Positions 7,788-15,938 of a stretch of DNA of 64,000 nucleotides are shown here, one piece after another (the first letter of the stretch is position 1; each line of letters starts with the position of its first letter). The stretch is taken from NCBI GenBank assembly GCA_003223245.1, contig QHYI01000111.1:1-64000 (forward strand). Reading direction: 5' to 3'. Position numbers and translations under genes: made by a program. Below the pieces are notes generated by a model. It saw only the letters and a program-made list of their open reading frames with translations, had not been told where the DNA came from and made no database searches. This stretch comes from Acidobacteriota bacterium (lineage in GTDB: Bacteria > Acidobacteriota > Terriglobia > Acidiferrales > UBA7541).

Positions 7788-8309
7788 TTAGTCGAATTTT
7801 TCTGTCATCACGGGAAATTGCAGCTTGGCCTTGGCGAGAGACTTCACGACCAAGCCTTCGGCCAGTTCGGCGGTAGTGTTCTTGGCGGTAGCCATTTCGC
7901 TGACAAGCAAATACTTCGCGCGCTCCAGCATTTTCTTTTCACGGAAAGAGAGGGGCTTGCTGCGGCTGAGGGAAACGAGGCTCTTCAGGACGGCGGCCAC
8001 TTCAATCAGCGAGCCCGTGCGCATGCGCTCGGAGTTTTCCTTGAAGCGGTGCTTCCAGTCCGGATGCGAGTTGAGTTTGCCCTTTTCGAGGAAGCCCAGG
8101 ACTTTGATGGATTCATTCGAGCGAATCACTGACCGTAGCCCCACCGTGCCTGCGTTCGATTGCGGTACCATCACGCGCAAGCCGCTCGAAACAATACGGA
8201 TCATGTAGTAACGCTCGGTTCGGCCGTTCAACACCCCGTAGTTGATTTGCTCCACTACGCCCACACCATGATTCGGGTAAACAACTTTATCGCCTATCTT
8301 ATAATCCAT
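7788..8309 (-). CDS. carD: CarD/CdnL-type RNA polymerase-binding regulator
   Basis: 173-residue protein starting MDYKIGDKVVYPNHGVGVVE, the N-terminal Tudor-like RNAP-interaction domain (CarD_CdnL_TRCF) that binds the beta subunit, with YYMIRIVSSGLRVMVPQSNA continuing it. The C-terminal half is helical and basic (KHRFKENSERMRTG, SFREKKMLERAKYLL), as in CdnL where it stabilises the open promoter complex. The start is at 8309 rather than 8360 because the family begins at MDYKIGD and GGGGGG lies upstream. It has its own well-formed promoter and terminator, so it is monocistronic. Confidence 0.93.
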   Translation of the reverse strand: MDYKIGDKVVYPNHGVGVVEQINYGVLNGRTERYYMIRIVSSGLRVMVPQSNAGTVGLRSVIRSNESIKVLGFLEKGKLNSHPDWKHRFKENSERMRTGSLIEVAAVLKSLVSLSRSKPLSFREKKMLERAKYLLVSEMATAKNTTAELAEGLVVKSLAKAKLQFPVMTEKFD

Positions 8310-8338
8310 GATTTGGATGCCCCCCAGGCAGCAAAACG

Positions 8339-8367
8339 AGTATAGAAACTTGTGTTGCAAGAGTCAA
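8339..8367 (-). promoter_or_regulatory. Sigma-70 promoter of carD
   Basis: On the minus strand TTGACT (plus 8362-8367) is separated by exactly 17 bases from TATACT (plus 8339-8344). These match the -35 and -10 consensus at five of six positions each. The predicted start is about 20-25 bases before the carD ATG. Confidence 0.85.
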
Positions 8368-8581
8368 GATATATCCTGCAGAATGAAGAGGTTAGGGAAA
8401 AATTGATGCAAATTTGGCAGTCGAATTGCACGGGCTAGCCGCGCCTCGCCTACCGGCGGAGTAACCCTTCGCACCCGGAAAACGTGCCGTTCGGGCCGCA
8501 AATCGGGCCGGCTGCCCTTGAAACAGGCGTTTCTTTTTCTGGCCTGATTTTGGTGCGTCTGCTTGTGTCTCCAGGATAAGG

Positions 8582-8593
8582 TACAATGCGCAT
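8582..8593 (+). promoter_or_regulatory. -10-like hexamer abutting tsaB GTG (possible leaderless mRNA)
   Basis: TACAAT (8582-8587) ends 6 bases before the GTG at 8594. Transcription would begin at the GTG itself. There is no Shine-Dalgarno upstream and no clear -35. Confidence 0.4.
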
Positions 8594-9340
8594 GTGATTG
8601 TCCTGTCGATAGATACGTGCGATTTGCGGGGCAGCGTCGCGGTCCTCCAGGATCAGGCTATTCTTGGCTTGTCAGCCCACGAAACGACCGAAGAGTACTC
8701 GTCCTGGCTGCTCCCAGCTGTGAATGCGTTGCTCGAGAAAGCTGGGCTTCGGATGGACGACGTAGGCGGCTATGCGGCAGCGGCTGGACCGGGTTCGTTT
8801 ACCGGCGTAAGAGTAGGATTGACGAGCGTCAAGGCGTGGGCCGAGGTGTACGGCAAACCGGTAGCCGGGGTTTCGCGTTTGGAGGCGTTTGCCGCCGAGT
8901 CACGTAGGGCGTCAAACTGTGTAGCGGCATTTGTGGATGCGCAGCGCGGGCAAGTCTTCGGAGGAGTTTACCGGCGAAACGGTTTCGGATGGGCAAAGGT
9001 CGGCGAGGAGATGGTGATTGCTCCGGCAAAATTTGTCGAGACTGCCGTGGAATTAGCTGCGGGGGAGAAAATCCTGTGGGTCTCGCCCGACGCTGCGCTC
9101 CTCTCAAGCGAAGCTGCCTGGAAAGAGCGAGAGAAGCGCGGGGAGTCGGTCGAGCAGGTGTCAGCAACGCTGGCCGGAATCATCGGGCGCATGGGCTTGA
9201 CACGTCTCAAGGAAGGGAAGACGAGCGACGCCCTGGGGCTAGACGCAAACTACGTGCGGCGGTCCGACGCGGAGATTTTTTGGAAAGGCGCCAGTCCCCC
9301 GTCCCAGAAATTCAGGACAAATGCTAGGCACGGCAAGTAG
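8594..9340 (+). CDS. tsaB: tRNA threonylcarbamoyladenosine biosynthesis protein TsaB
   Basis: 248 residues. TsaB is the non-catalytic partner that dimerises with TsaD in t6A synthesis. The N-terminus IVLSIDTCDLRGSVAVLQD, the segment EEYSSWLLPAVNALLEKAGL, and AAAAGPGSFTGVRVGLTSVKAWA (the conserved GPGSFTGxRxG signature) are clear. VAAFVDAQRGQVFGGVYR and the GLDANYVRRSDAE C-terminal motif also fit. GTG is the only start in register with the family N-terminus. It is 20 bp upstream of rimI, the common tsaB-rimI pairing. Confidence 0.94.
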   Translation: MIVLSIDTCDLRGSVAVLQDQAILGLSAHETTEEYSSWLLPAVNALLEKAGLRMDDVGGYAAAAGPGSFTGVRVGLTSVKAWAEVYGKPVAGVSRLEAFAAESRRASNCVAAFVDAQRGQVFGGVYRRNGFGWAKVGEEMVIAPAKFVETAVELAAGEKILWVSPDAALLSSEAAWKEREKRGESVEQVSATLAGIIGRMGLTRLKEGKTSDALGLDANYVRRSDAEIFWKGASPPSQKFRTNARHGK

Positions 9341-9360
9341 TTGGAGGAGCGCGATAGATC

Positions 9361-9855
9361 GTGCCTTTCTTACCAGATATGGCCGCTGAACTCGAACGCG
9401 AAAGCAGGCAACCCACGATTAGAACGCTGCGTGCGGATGACGCTGCAGCCGTCGCGGAGATTTTGCGGCAATCCCCGGAAGCCGTGTTTTGGCCGGAAGG
9501 TAGCGTGAAGGAAGTGTTGGAGTGGAAGGGCAGCCTGGGCATTGTCATTGAAGCCGCGGGCAAAGTAGTGGCTTTCCTGATTGGGCGCCAGACCGTCGAG
9601 GAAGGGGAAATTTTGAACCTCGCTGTGTCGCCCGCAGATCGGCGAAAAGGCACGGGCGGGGCTCTGTTACAAGCGGCCGTCGAAGCATTTCGAAGGGGCG
9701 GCGTGCATCGTGTAAATCTGGAGGTTCGCGAATCCAACGCGGCCGGAATCGCCTTTTACGAAAAGCACGGATTTTTTAAGGCGGGCCGCCGCGACGGCTA
9801 CTACCGCGACCCCATTGAGGCCGCCATCATCATGCAGAAGAGACTTGCTCGGTAA
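9361..9855 (+). CDS. rimI: Ribosomal-protein S18 alanine N-acetyltransferase-like GNAT protein
   Basis: 164 residues with a GNAT fold: TIRTLRADDAAAVAEILRQS (N-terminal strand-helix), ILNLAVSPADRRKGTGGALL with the Q/RxxGxG/A acetyl-CoA loop, and VNLEVRESNAAGIAFYEKHGF, the RimI-type C-terminal signature. RimI acetylates the N-terminus of ribosomal protein S18. The assignment rests on motifs plus linkage to tsaB. GTG 9361 is used; the true start could also be ATG 9379, as the first residues are not conserved. A GGAGGAG lies somewhat far upstream (9342). Confidence 0.85.
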   Translation: MPFLPDMAAELERESRQPTIRTLRADDAAAVAEILRQSPEAVFWPEGSVKEVLEWKGSLGIVIEAAGKVVAFLIGRQTVEEGEILNLAVSPADRRKGTGGALLQAAVEAFRRGGVHRVNLEVRESNAAGIAFYEKHGFFKAGRRDGYYRDPIEAAIIMQKRLAR

Positions 9856-9944
9856 TGCCCAGCCAGCCGTCATGAGCGCACGCTCGCAGAGTCCTCGCAC
9901 AACAGATGCAACAGATGCAACATACAAGTGCGGCAGCCTTGTTT

Positions 9945-9969
9945 ACCCTGAGCGCGTTTGCGAAGGGCT
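9945..9969. repeat. REP-like motif (CCCTGAGC...GCGAAGGG)
   Basis: The run ACCCTGAGCGCG...GCGAAGGGCT (9945-9969) resembles the short dispersed motif CCCTGAG...CGAAGGG that recurs in intergenic DNA of many bacteria. A related segment in the opposite orientation lies at 15761-15778. Just upstream, at about 9900-9921, AACAGATGC is directly repeated. Confidence 0.35.
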
Positions 9970-10130
9970 GCCGCTTTTCTTCCTTGCCGGCACCCTCCAC
10001 ATTTTGCAAGCGCAACTGACTCTAAGCCGAACTTTCTCATAGCCTGGTCTGTCGCGGACCTTGGAGGCGTGCGCAAGAAGGCCTTGCATCTGATACTGTT
10101 TCTCCTGGCGGCCAATTCCGGAGGAGATAA

Positions 10131-12488
10131 ATGATCCGCAAAGGCTTGGTATCGGGCCGGGCGAATGGCGCGCTTCGCGAGAGGCGCTCTCTCTCGGCAG
10201 CCCTGACTGTCCTTGGCATTCTCGCGGGCCTTGCCGTTCCTTCTGTCGCTCAGGCCCAACTGAGGGAGTCCGCTGCCGAGCTGATCGCGCGCACGATGGG
10301 CAATCCGGAATTTCGGCCGAAGTCCTTCCGCGGCGGCACTTGGTTGGGGAACGGCGATTTCTATCTCGATTTGGAACCCTCCGCTTCGGGGATGGGCAGC
10401 GACCTCGTGAAGTACGAAACGGCGACGGGGGCGCGAGAAATCTTCGTTGCCGCTCGGCGTTTAATTCCTCCGGGCGAAAAAACGCCTCTCTCCGTCGAAG
10501 ATTACAGCCTGTCGTCGGACGGACACCGAGTTCTGGTGTTCACCAACTCCAAAAGGGTGTGGCGCCAGAATACGCGTGGCGATTATTGGGTCCTCGACCT
10601 GACAAGCGGAGCGCTGCGCAAGCTCGGAGGTGACGCTCCGGCCTCAAGCCTGATGTTTGCCAAGTTTTCCCCGGACGACACCAAAGTTGGCTACGTTTGG
10701 GCCAAAAACATCTATGTGGAGGATTTGGCAAACGGAAAAATCACGCAATTGACGAATGACGGCTCCGATACGGTCATTAATGGAACGTCCGATTGGGTGA
10801 ATGAAGAAGAATTCGATATCCGGGACGGCTTTGCCTGGAGTCCGGACAGCCGCGAGATCGCTTTCTGGCAGTTCAACATCACTGGCGTCCACAAATACAC
10901 GCTGATTTACGACCTCGGCGCTCCGCGAGGCGAGATTGTCACCGGGATTCCTTATCCGCATCTGGGCCCCTATCCTGAGACACTGGAATATCCCTATCCG
11001 CTGGCGGGCACGGAGAATTCGGCGGTTCGCGTTGGTGTGCTGAACGCTACGGGTGGTCCAGTCGTCTGGTTGCAAACAGCCGGAGATCCTCACAACAATT
11101 ACATTCCAGAAATGGGCTGGGCGGACTCGAGCTACGTCCTGGTCCAACACATGAATCGCTTGCAGAACCGCAATGAGTTTTTGCTGGCGGACGCGGCAAC
11201 CGGCGCCTCGCGCGCGGTGTTTGTCGACGAAGATCGCACTTGGGTGGAGGTCAACCGCGACGTTACGTGGATCAATCAGGGGCACGAATTTCTGGTGCTC
11301 ATCGAGCGCGACGGCTGGCGCCATTTGTATCGTGTGGCGCGCGATACCGGCAAAACCCAACTGATCACGCGCGGCGATTTTGATGTTGTCAGTGTGGATC
11401 GCATCACTGCTGATAAGAAATGGGTTTACTTCATCGCTTCGCCGGAAAATGCCACGCAGCGCTACCTGTACCGCACCCGGTTGGACGGCACGGCCGCGCC
11501 GGAACGCATAACCCCAAATGTGCCGGGCACGCACTGGTACACGATTTCGCCGAACGGAGACTGGGCTTTTCACACCTTCACTTCGTTCGAGGTGCCGCCT
11601 GCTTATGACGTCGTGCACCTGCCCGATCACCGCGTGATGCGAAAGACAGTGGATAATGCGGCCATTGCCGGGCGTGCGAAGCCGCTATCGGGCGGGCCGG
11701 CGGAATTTGTGAAGGTGGATGCGGGCAACGGCCTGATGGTCGACGCGTGGCTGCTGAAACCGCCGGATTTCGACCCGGCTAAAAGATATCCGTTGATTGT
11801 GTATGTGTACTCCGAACCGGCGGGACAGACTGTCGCAGACCGCTGGCCCTCTATGTTCCTCCGAGCCTTAACCAGCGCGGGATATCTGGTGGCCAGCTTT
11901 GACAATCAGGGCACACCGGCTCCGCGCGGCCGCGAATGGCGCAAGATCATCTACGGAAACGTGGGCCAGCTTTCCTCGCAGCAACAGGCGACCGCCCTCG
12001 AATCGCTCGAAAAAACGCATTCGTTTATCGACTCGAAAAGAATCGGCGTGTGGGGCTGGAGCGGCGGAGGAACCGAGACGCTCGATCTCATGTTCCGCTA
12101 TGCCGACCTTTACCGCGTCGGCGTATCGGTGGCATCGGTTCCTGACCAGCGGCTCTACGACTCAATTTATCAGGAACGGTATTTGGGGTTGCCCCAAGAC
12201 AGTCCCAAAGCCTACGAACAAAGCTCAGCGATTAATTTTGCTTCCGGCCTGCGCGGAGATTTGCTGGTAATTCATGGCACGGGAGATGACAACGTGCATT
12301 TTCAAGGGTTCGAATTGCTGGTCAACAAATTGATTTCGCTGGGCAAGCAGTTTGATATGCGCATGTACCCCGGCCGGACTCATTCCATCTCCGAAGGCAA
12401 AGGTACGAACCTGGACGTGTACACAAATATTTTGGGCTATTTTGAGGAGCACTTGCCACCGGGGCCGCCAAATCCCGCATCTCATTGA
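10131..12488 (+). CDS. Secreted S9 peptidase, dipeptidyl-peptidase IV-like
   Basis: 785 residues with a signal peptide ending VPSVAQA. Residues about 60-500 form the eight-bladed beta-propeller (DPPIV_N); it includes WVNEEEFD (Glu225-Glu227), the region that in DPP IV binds the free N-terminus of the substrate. The C-terminal alpha/beta hydrolase has the nucleophile motif GWSGGG with Ser644, HGTGDDNVHFQ with Asp719, and YPGRTHSISEG with His751. All three catalytic residues are therefore present. It should remove N-terminal dipeptides (Xaa-Pro preferred) in the periplasm. Start ATG has a strong GGAGGAGATAA site. It appears monocistronic. Confidence 0.93.
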   Translation: MIRKGLVSGRANGALRERRSLSAALTVLGILAGLAVPSVAQAQLRESAAELIARTMGNPEFRPKSFRGGTWLGNGDFYLDLEPSASGMGSDLVKYETATGAREIFVAARRLIPPGEKTPLSVEDYSLSSDGHRVLVFTNSKRVWRQNTRGDYWVLDLTSGALRKLGGDAPASSLMFAKFSPDDTKVGYVWAKNIYVEDLANGKITQLTNDGSDTVINGTSDWVNEEEFDIRDGFAWSPDSREIAFWQFNITGVHKYTLIYDLGAPRGEIVTGIPYPHLGPYPETLEYPYPLAGTENSAVRVGVLNATGGPVVWLQTAGDPHNNYIPEMGWADSSYVLVQHMNRLQNRNEFLLADAATGASRAVFVDEDRTWVEVNRDVTWINQGHEFLVLIERDGWRHLYRVARDTGKTQLITRGDFDVVSVDRITADKKWVYFIASPENATQRYLYRTRLDGTAAPERITPNVPGTHWYTISPNGDWAFHTFTSFEVPPAYDVVHLPDHRVMRKTVDNAAIAGRAKPLSGGPAEFVKVDAGNGLMVDAWLLKPPDFDPAKRYPLIVYVYSEPAGQTVADRWPSMFLRALTSAGYLVASFDNQGTPAPRGREWRKIIYGNVGQLSSQQQATALESLEKTHSFIDSKRIGVWGWSGGGTETLDLMFRYADLYRVGVSVASVPDQRLYDSIYQERYLGLPQDSPKAYEQSSAINFASGLRGDLLVIHGTGDDNVHFQGFELLVNKLISLGKQFDMRMYPGRTHSISEGKGTNLDVYTNILGYFEEHLPPGPPNPASH

Positions 12489-12735
12489 AACCAAGTTACC
12501 TCGTGAGGGCAGAATGCGCTGATTTTGAGGTTTACACCCGAATTGCCGCTCCTTCAAAGCACCCCTCCCGGGGAAAGATGTTCCTTGGGAGCAACCAGAG
12601 CCCGGAGAAAACCCACAGGCTAGGACCGAAATGCTAACACTTGCTGCCACTTGCCTCTTGACGTGGCCCGGCGAAGTGGTATCGTTCGCTCATGTAGGAT
12701 TCACATCCCATTCACGAAGTCGTCAGGAGGAACGC

Positions 12736-12993
12736 ATGGCATCTGCGCAGCGGGCACCTCGGGACGTGCTTCTCCTGGCAGACGCTGAATATCGGCGTCT
12801 GGCAGAGCAGCACCGGCAATACGATCTAGAACTTCAATGCATCTCCAAGTCTCCCTACCTAAGTTCAGAAGACCTCCTCGAAGAAATAAGACTCAAAAAG
12901 ATGAAGCTACACTGCAAGGATGAGATGGAGCGGATTGCTCGGCGCATCTTGCGCGAGCAGCGCGATCCCAGCAATACCAGCTTTGCGGCGTAA
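12736..12993 (+). CDS. DUF465 (YdcH-like) small helical protein
   Basis: 85 residues with a clear AGGAGGA site before ATG 12736. The sequence DAEYRRLAEQHRQYDLELQ followed by LSSEDLLEEIRLKKMKLHCKDEMERI matches the DUF465/YdcH pattern of an anti-parallel helical hairpin (EHxxL...LKKxKLxxKDxI). The family function is unknown. The frame is open upstream to 12631 but without homology. It is followed 125 bp later by psd and is probably an independent gene. Confidence 0.8.
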   Translation: MASAQRAPRDVLLLADAEYRRLAEQHRQYDLELQCISKSPYLSSEDLLEEIRLKKMKLHCKDEMERIARRILREQRDPSNTSFAA

Positions 12994-13118
12994 AAATCCC
13001 TGTTCGAACGGTGCGAAGCCAAACGGCTGCGCGCGCGCGGGGTAGTGTCGTAGAATGACCATGCTTGCTCGCCACGGCCAAACGGCGGGCAAAGCGGCGG
13101 AGGTCTACTCCCGACAGC

Positions 13119-13811
13119 ATGGTCAGAGAGGGCTATTTCTTTGGGTTGCCGCTGCTGCTATTGGGTGGCGTAGCTTTTCTGCTTCATTGGTATCTCGCAG
13201 CGACTGCGCTGGTCTTGCTCGCTTTGTTTGTGTTTTCTTTCTTCCGTGATCCAGAGCGCGCGATTCCGTCGGAACCAGGCGCCATCGTTTCGCCTGCAGA
13301 CGGGCGCGTTGTGGTTGTAACCGAAGAAGAAAACGCCGGGCGCCCCGGCCAGCGTGTGAGCATTTTCCTGGCAATCTGGAACGTGCACGTGAATCGTGCA
13401 CCGGCCTCTGGAACCATCGTGAAAATGGAATACCGGCCCGGGAAATTTTTCGCCGCCATGCGGGAGCGCGCCTCGCTCGAAAACGAGCAGAACGTGTTTA
13501 CGCTTTCGACCCACGCAGGCGAAATGGTCTTCAAGCAGATTGCGGGACTCATCGCGCAACGCGTAGTCTCTTGGAAGAAGCAAGGGGAACAAGTCGTGCG
13601 TGGAGAGCGCATCGGGCTAGTGCGGTTCGGGTCGCGCGTGGATGTCTGGCTGCCCAAGGGCGCGGAGATACTGGTGAAGGTAGGGGAAAATGTGAAGGGT
13701 GGGTCGAGCATGATCGCCAGGTGGCCTGCGAACCGCGAAGGCGAACAAGCGAGCAGGAAAAGAGAGAAAGAAGCCGAATCTAAATTGACAATGACAGGGA
13801 AAAGGGCGTGA
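13119..13811 (+). CDS. psd: Phosphatidylserine decarboxylase (short, archaeal-type)
   Basis: Converts phosphatidylserine to phosphatidylethanolamine. The 230-residue form starts MVREGYFFGLP with a hydrophobic pair of segments (LLLLGGVAFLLHWYLAATALVLLALFVFSFF, about residues 10-40), then FRDPERAIP, ADGRVVVV, IFLAIWNVHVNRAPASGTI, and LVRFGSRVDVWLP. The last contains the Gly-Ser pair of the self-cleavage site that generates the pyruvoyl cofactor. The open frame runs up to a TTG at 13065, but ATG 13119 gives the normal N-terminus; a GGAGG lies 15 bases before it, slightly far. pssA follows after 73 bp. Confidence 0.92.
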   Translation: MVREGYFFGLPLLLLGGVAFLLHWYLAATALVLLALFVFSFFRDPERAIPSEPGAIVSPADGRVVVVTEEENAGRPGQRVSIFLAIWNVHVNRAPASGTIVKMEYRPGKFFAAMRERASLENEQNVFTLSTHAGEMVFKQIAGLIAQRVVSWKKQGEQVVRGERIGLVRFGSRVDVWLPKGAEILVKVGENVKGGSSMIARWPANREGEQASRKREKEAESKLTMTGKRA

Positions 13812-13884
13812 CCACCCGCGACCAAGCAGGAGCGAACAGGAGGAAGGAACCAGCGCGTCCGAAGGCCGTACCTAGGAGCGAAGG

Positions 13885-14721
13885 ATGATTCCTACCGCCC
13901 CGCCTGACCAACACGAAATCCCTTTCGCCGAGCGGCGGTCTCGCAGCCATAGGTTTCGCCGGCGCGGGATTTTCCTTCTGCCCAGCCTGTTTACCGTTGG
14001 AAATCTTCTTTGCGGTTACTATGCATCCGCGATTACGTTGACCGGGAATGGCGATGACTTAGACCGCGCTGCGAAGGCCATCGGCCTGGCCATCCTGTTT
14101 GATTCGCTCGACGGGCGATTGGCGCGTTTGCTGAAGGCAAACACAGATTTTGGCATTCAATTCGATTCACTCGCAGACGTGGTGAGCTTTGGCATTGCAC
14201 CGGCGTTGCTTTCCTACGCCTGGGGCGTCCGGCACCTGCCGGGTTTTGGATCTTCCGCATTGATCCAGCAAATTGGACATTTTGGATGGTGGTTTTGCTT
14301 TGCTTTTGTCGTTTGCTGCGCCTGGCGGCTCGCGCGTTTCAACATCCAGGGCATGGCGCCGGGAAGCTCGAAGTATTTCATCGGCATGCCCACTCCGGCC
14401 GCCGCGGGTGTCATCGCTGCTACGGTCCACGCGTTTCCCGCACCGTTGCAGGATAAATGGTGGTCGATCGCCTGGATTTGCGCCACGCTGTTCCTGGCCG
14501 CGCTTATGACCAGCACCATTCGGTTTTACAGTTTCAAGGACATTCCCTTGACCCGCAAGCAGCGCTCGCTCTCCGTGGTTCCTCTGGCGCTGCTTTGCGC
14601 TGCCATCTGGAGATGGTCGGAATCCGTGTTATTCCTGATGGCGTACTCCTATACAGTTATTGGGGTGACGCTTCATGTCCTCCGCTTTGTGCGGCATCGC
14701 TTCGCCCCGCGGAAGGCGTGA
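13885..14721 (+). CDS. pssA: CDP-diacylglycerol--serine O-phosphatidyltransferase
   Basis: 278-residue membrane enzyme making phosphatidylserine from CDP-diacylglycerol and serine, feeding Psd just upstream. The CDP-alcohol phosphotransferase signature DG-x2-AR-x8-G-x3-D-x3-D is present as LDGRLARLL...FGIQFDSLADV (residues about 75-100). N-terminus is basic (RSRSHRFRRRGI), followed by LLPSLFTVGNLLCGYYA and several further hydrophobic helices. The start has AGGAGCGAAGG just upstream. psd and pssA form the usual phosphatidylethanolamine pair. Confidence 0.94.
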   Translation: MIPTAPPDQHEIPFAERRSRSHRFRRRGIFLLPSLFTVGNLLCGYYASAITLTGNGDDLDRAAKAIGLAILFDSLDGRLARLLKANTDFGIQFDSLADVVSFGIAPALLSYAWGVRHLPGFGSSALIQQIGHFGWWFCFAFVVCCAWRLARFNIQGMAPGSSKYFIGMPTPAAAGVIAATVHAFPAPLQDKWWSIAWICATLFLAALMTSTIRFYSFKDIPLTRKQRSLSVVPLALLCAAIWRWSESVLFLMAYSYTVIGVTLHVLRFVRHRFAPRKA

Positions 14722-14724
14722 TTC

Positions 14725-15732
14725 ATGCCTTCCATGGAAAGGGAATCCCATCGCATTGTGATTGCCGGCGCGTCTTCGCTCCTCGGGGCGGAGCTGAAGA
14801 CGCTGCTGGAAGAAAGCAAGTTTGCCGGCTGGGATTTGCGGTTATTGGATGAGGAAGACGCGGCCGGAACGCTGACCGAAGCCGGCGGAGAACCTACGGT
14901 CATCCAGCCCGTGGAAGAAGGGAGTTTCGAAAAGGCGCGATTTGTATTCTTCACCGGGTCTCCGGCATTTACGAATGCGAATTTAGGCGCAGCGAAACAG
15001 TCTGGTGGAAAAATCGTGGACCTCTCGGGAGCGCTGGCCTGCGAAGGCGAAACAACGGTTTGGTCCCCTAAGCTCGATGAGCTAAGAGGATCAACATTTT
15101 CTGCCAACTCCGTTGCCTACGCGATTCCTTCGGCGGCAGGGACGGCGGCGGTTGCCTTGGCGCTGGCCCTTTCCCGGTGCGGTAGGAAAACAATGGCCTT
15201 CGAATGGTTTCAGCCGGTATCGGAAGCGGGCCGCGCGGGGATCGAAGAACTGGAGAGCCAAACGAGCCAATTGTTGTCCTTCCAAAGCGTGGGACAGCCT
15301 GTATTCGACGCGCAGGTTGCATTCAACATGCTCGACAATTACGGCGCGGCGAGCGCACAAAAGCTGGATGCGGTGCGCGAACGCGTGCGTGCCGAAGCGA
15401 GGGCCTGTTTGGGCAACTCGGAGGTCCTCCCTGCGATCCACGTAATCCACGTGCCCGTTTTTTACGGAACTATGTTTTCAACCTACGCAGAACTTGATCC
15501 AGGAGCGGATGCAGGAACGATCGCCAAGGCCTGCGCTTCTGCGGGATTTGTTATGACCGCACAGGGTCAAGCGGGGCCGACCAACGTGAGCGTAGCGGGG
15601 GAAACGGCAATTCATCTCGCGCAGCCGAAGAGCGACCCGTCTCATCCGGGGGTGTGGTGGTTTTGGGGAGCGGCGGATAATGTTCGCTTGCCGGCCTGGA
15701 ACGCGGTGAAATTGGCGGAGAAGCTAGCGTGA
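14725..15732 (+). CDS. Aspartate-semialdehyde-dehydrogenase-like protein (USG-1-type, catalytic residues apparently missing)
   Basis: 335 residues with the ASADH family architecture: Rossmann start IVIAGASSLLGAELKTLLEE, FTGSPAFTNANLGAAKQSG, IVDLSGALA, and a late IHVIHVPVFYGTMFSTYAEL with ETAIHLAQ. Active ASADH carries a catalytic Cys in an N-C-T/S motif and a His in the RxPV-xx-GHS segment. Here the first region reads ANSVAYAIPSAAGTAAVALA with no Cys, and the second reads HVPVFYGTMF with no His. I therefore call a non-catalytic paralogue like USG-1, not asd. Gene starts 3 bp after pssA, so it is likely in that operon. Role unknown. Confidence 0.8.
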   Translation: MPSMERESHRIVIAGASSLLGAELKTLLEESKFAGWDLRLLDEEDAAGTLTEAGGEPTVIQPVEEGSFEKARFVFFTGSPAFTNANLGAAKQSGGKIVDLSGALACEGETTVWSPKLDELRGSTFSANSVAYAIPSAAGTAAVALALALSRCGRKTMAFEWFQPVSEAGRAGIEELESQTSQLLSFQSVGQPVFDAQVAFNMLDNYGAASAQKLDAVRERVRAEARACLGNSEVLPAIHVIHVPVFYGTMFSTYAELDPGADAGTIAKACASAGFVMTAQGQAGPTNVSVAGETAIHLAQPKSDPSHPGVWWFWGAADNVRLPAWNAVKLAEKLA

Positions 15733-15938
15733 GAAGAAGTGGCCCATCGCAAAAGCCGCTCCCTTCGACACTCAGGGCAAGCAGGGTAAGCGAGTGGCCC
15801 CGACCGGGTCGCGGTAAACGAGTGGCAAGTGGCGAGACGAACGGGGAAAACTGCAAACAGACGGATCGTTATTTCGCTAAGGTGAACGCCCAAAATCGTA
15901 CTAACAACTTAAAACTTAGAACTTACAACTCTAAGCAG
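15733..15938. other. Intergenic region before lptE with REP-like motif
   Basis: 206 bp between the USG-1-like gene and lptE. CCCTTCGACACTCAGGGC at 15761-15778 resembles the dispersed CCCTGAG...CGAAGGG motif. An in-frame extension of lptE spans this stretch, but it has no homology or start site. Confidence 0.4.

Noticed and set aside
9900-9921. Short direct repeats AACAGATGC as a CRISPR-like start
   Set aside because: Only two copies of nine bases with no spacer pattern.
10644-11630. 328-codon minus-strand frame inside the DPP IV gene
   Set aside because: It lies in the propeller region of a clear plus-strand peptidase and has no start signal or motif.
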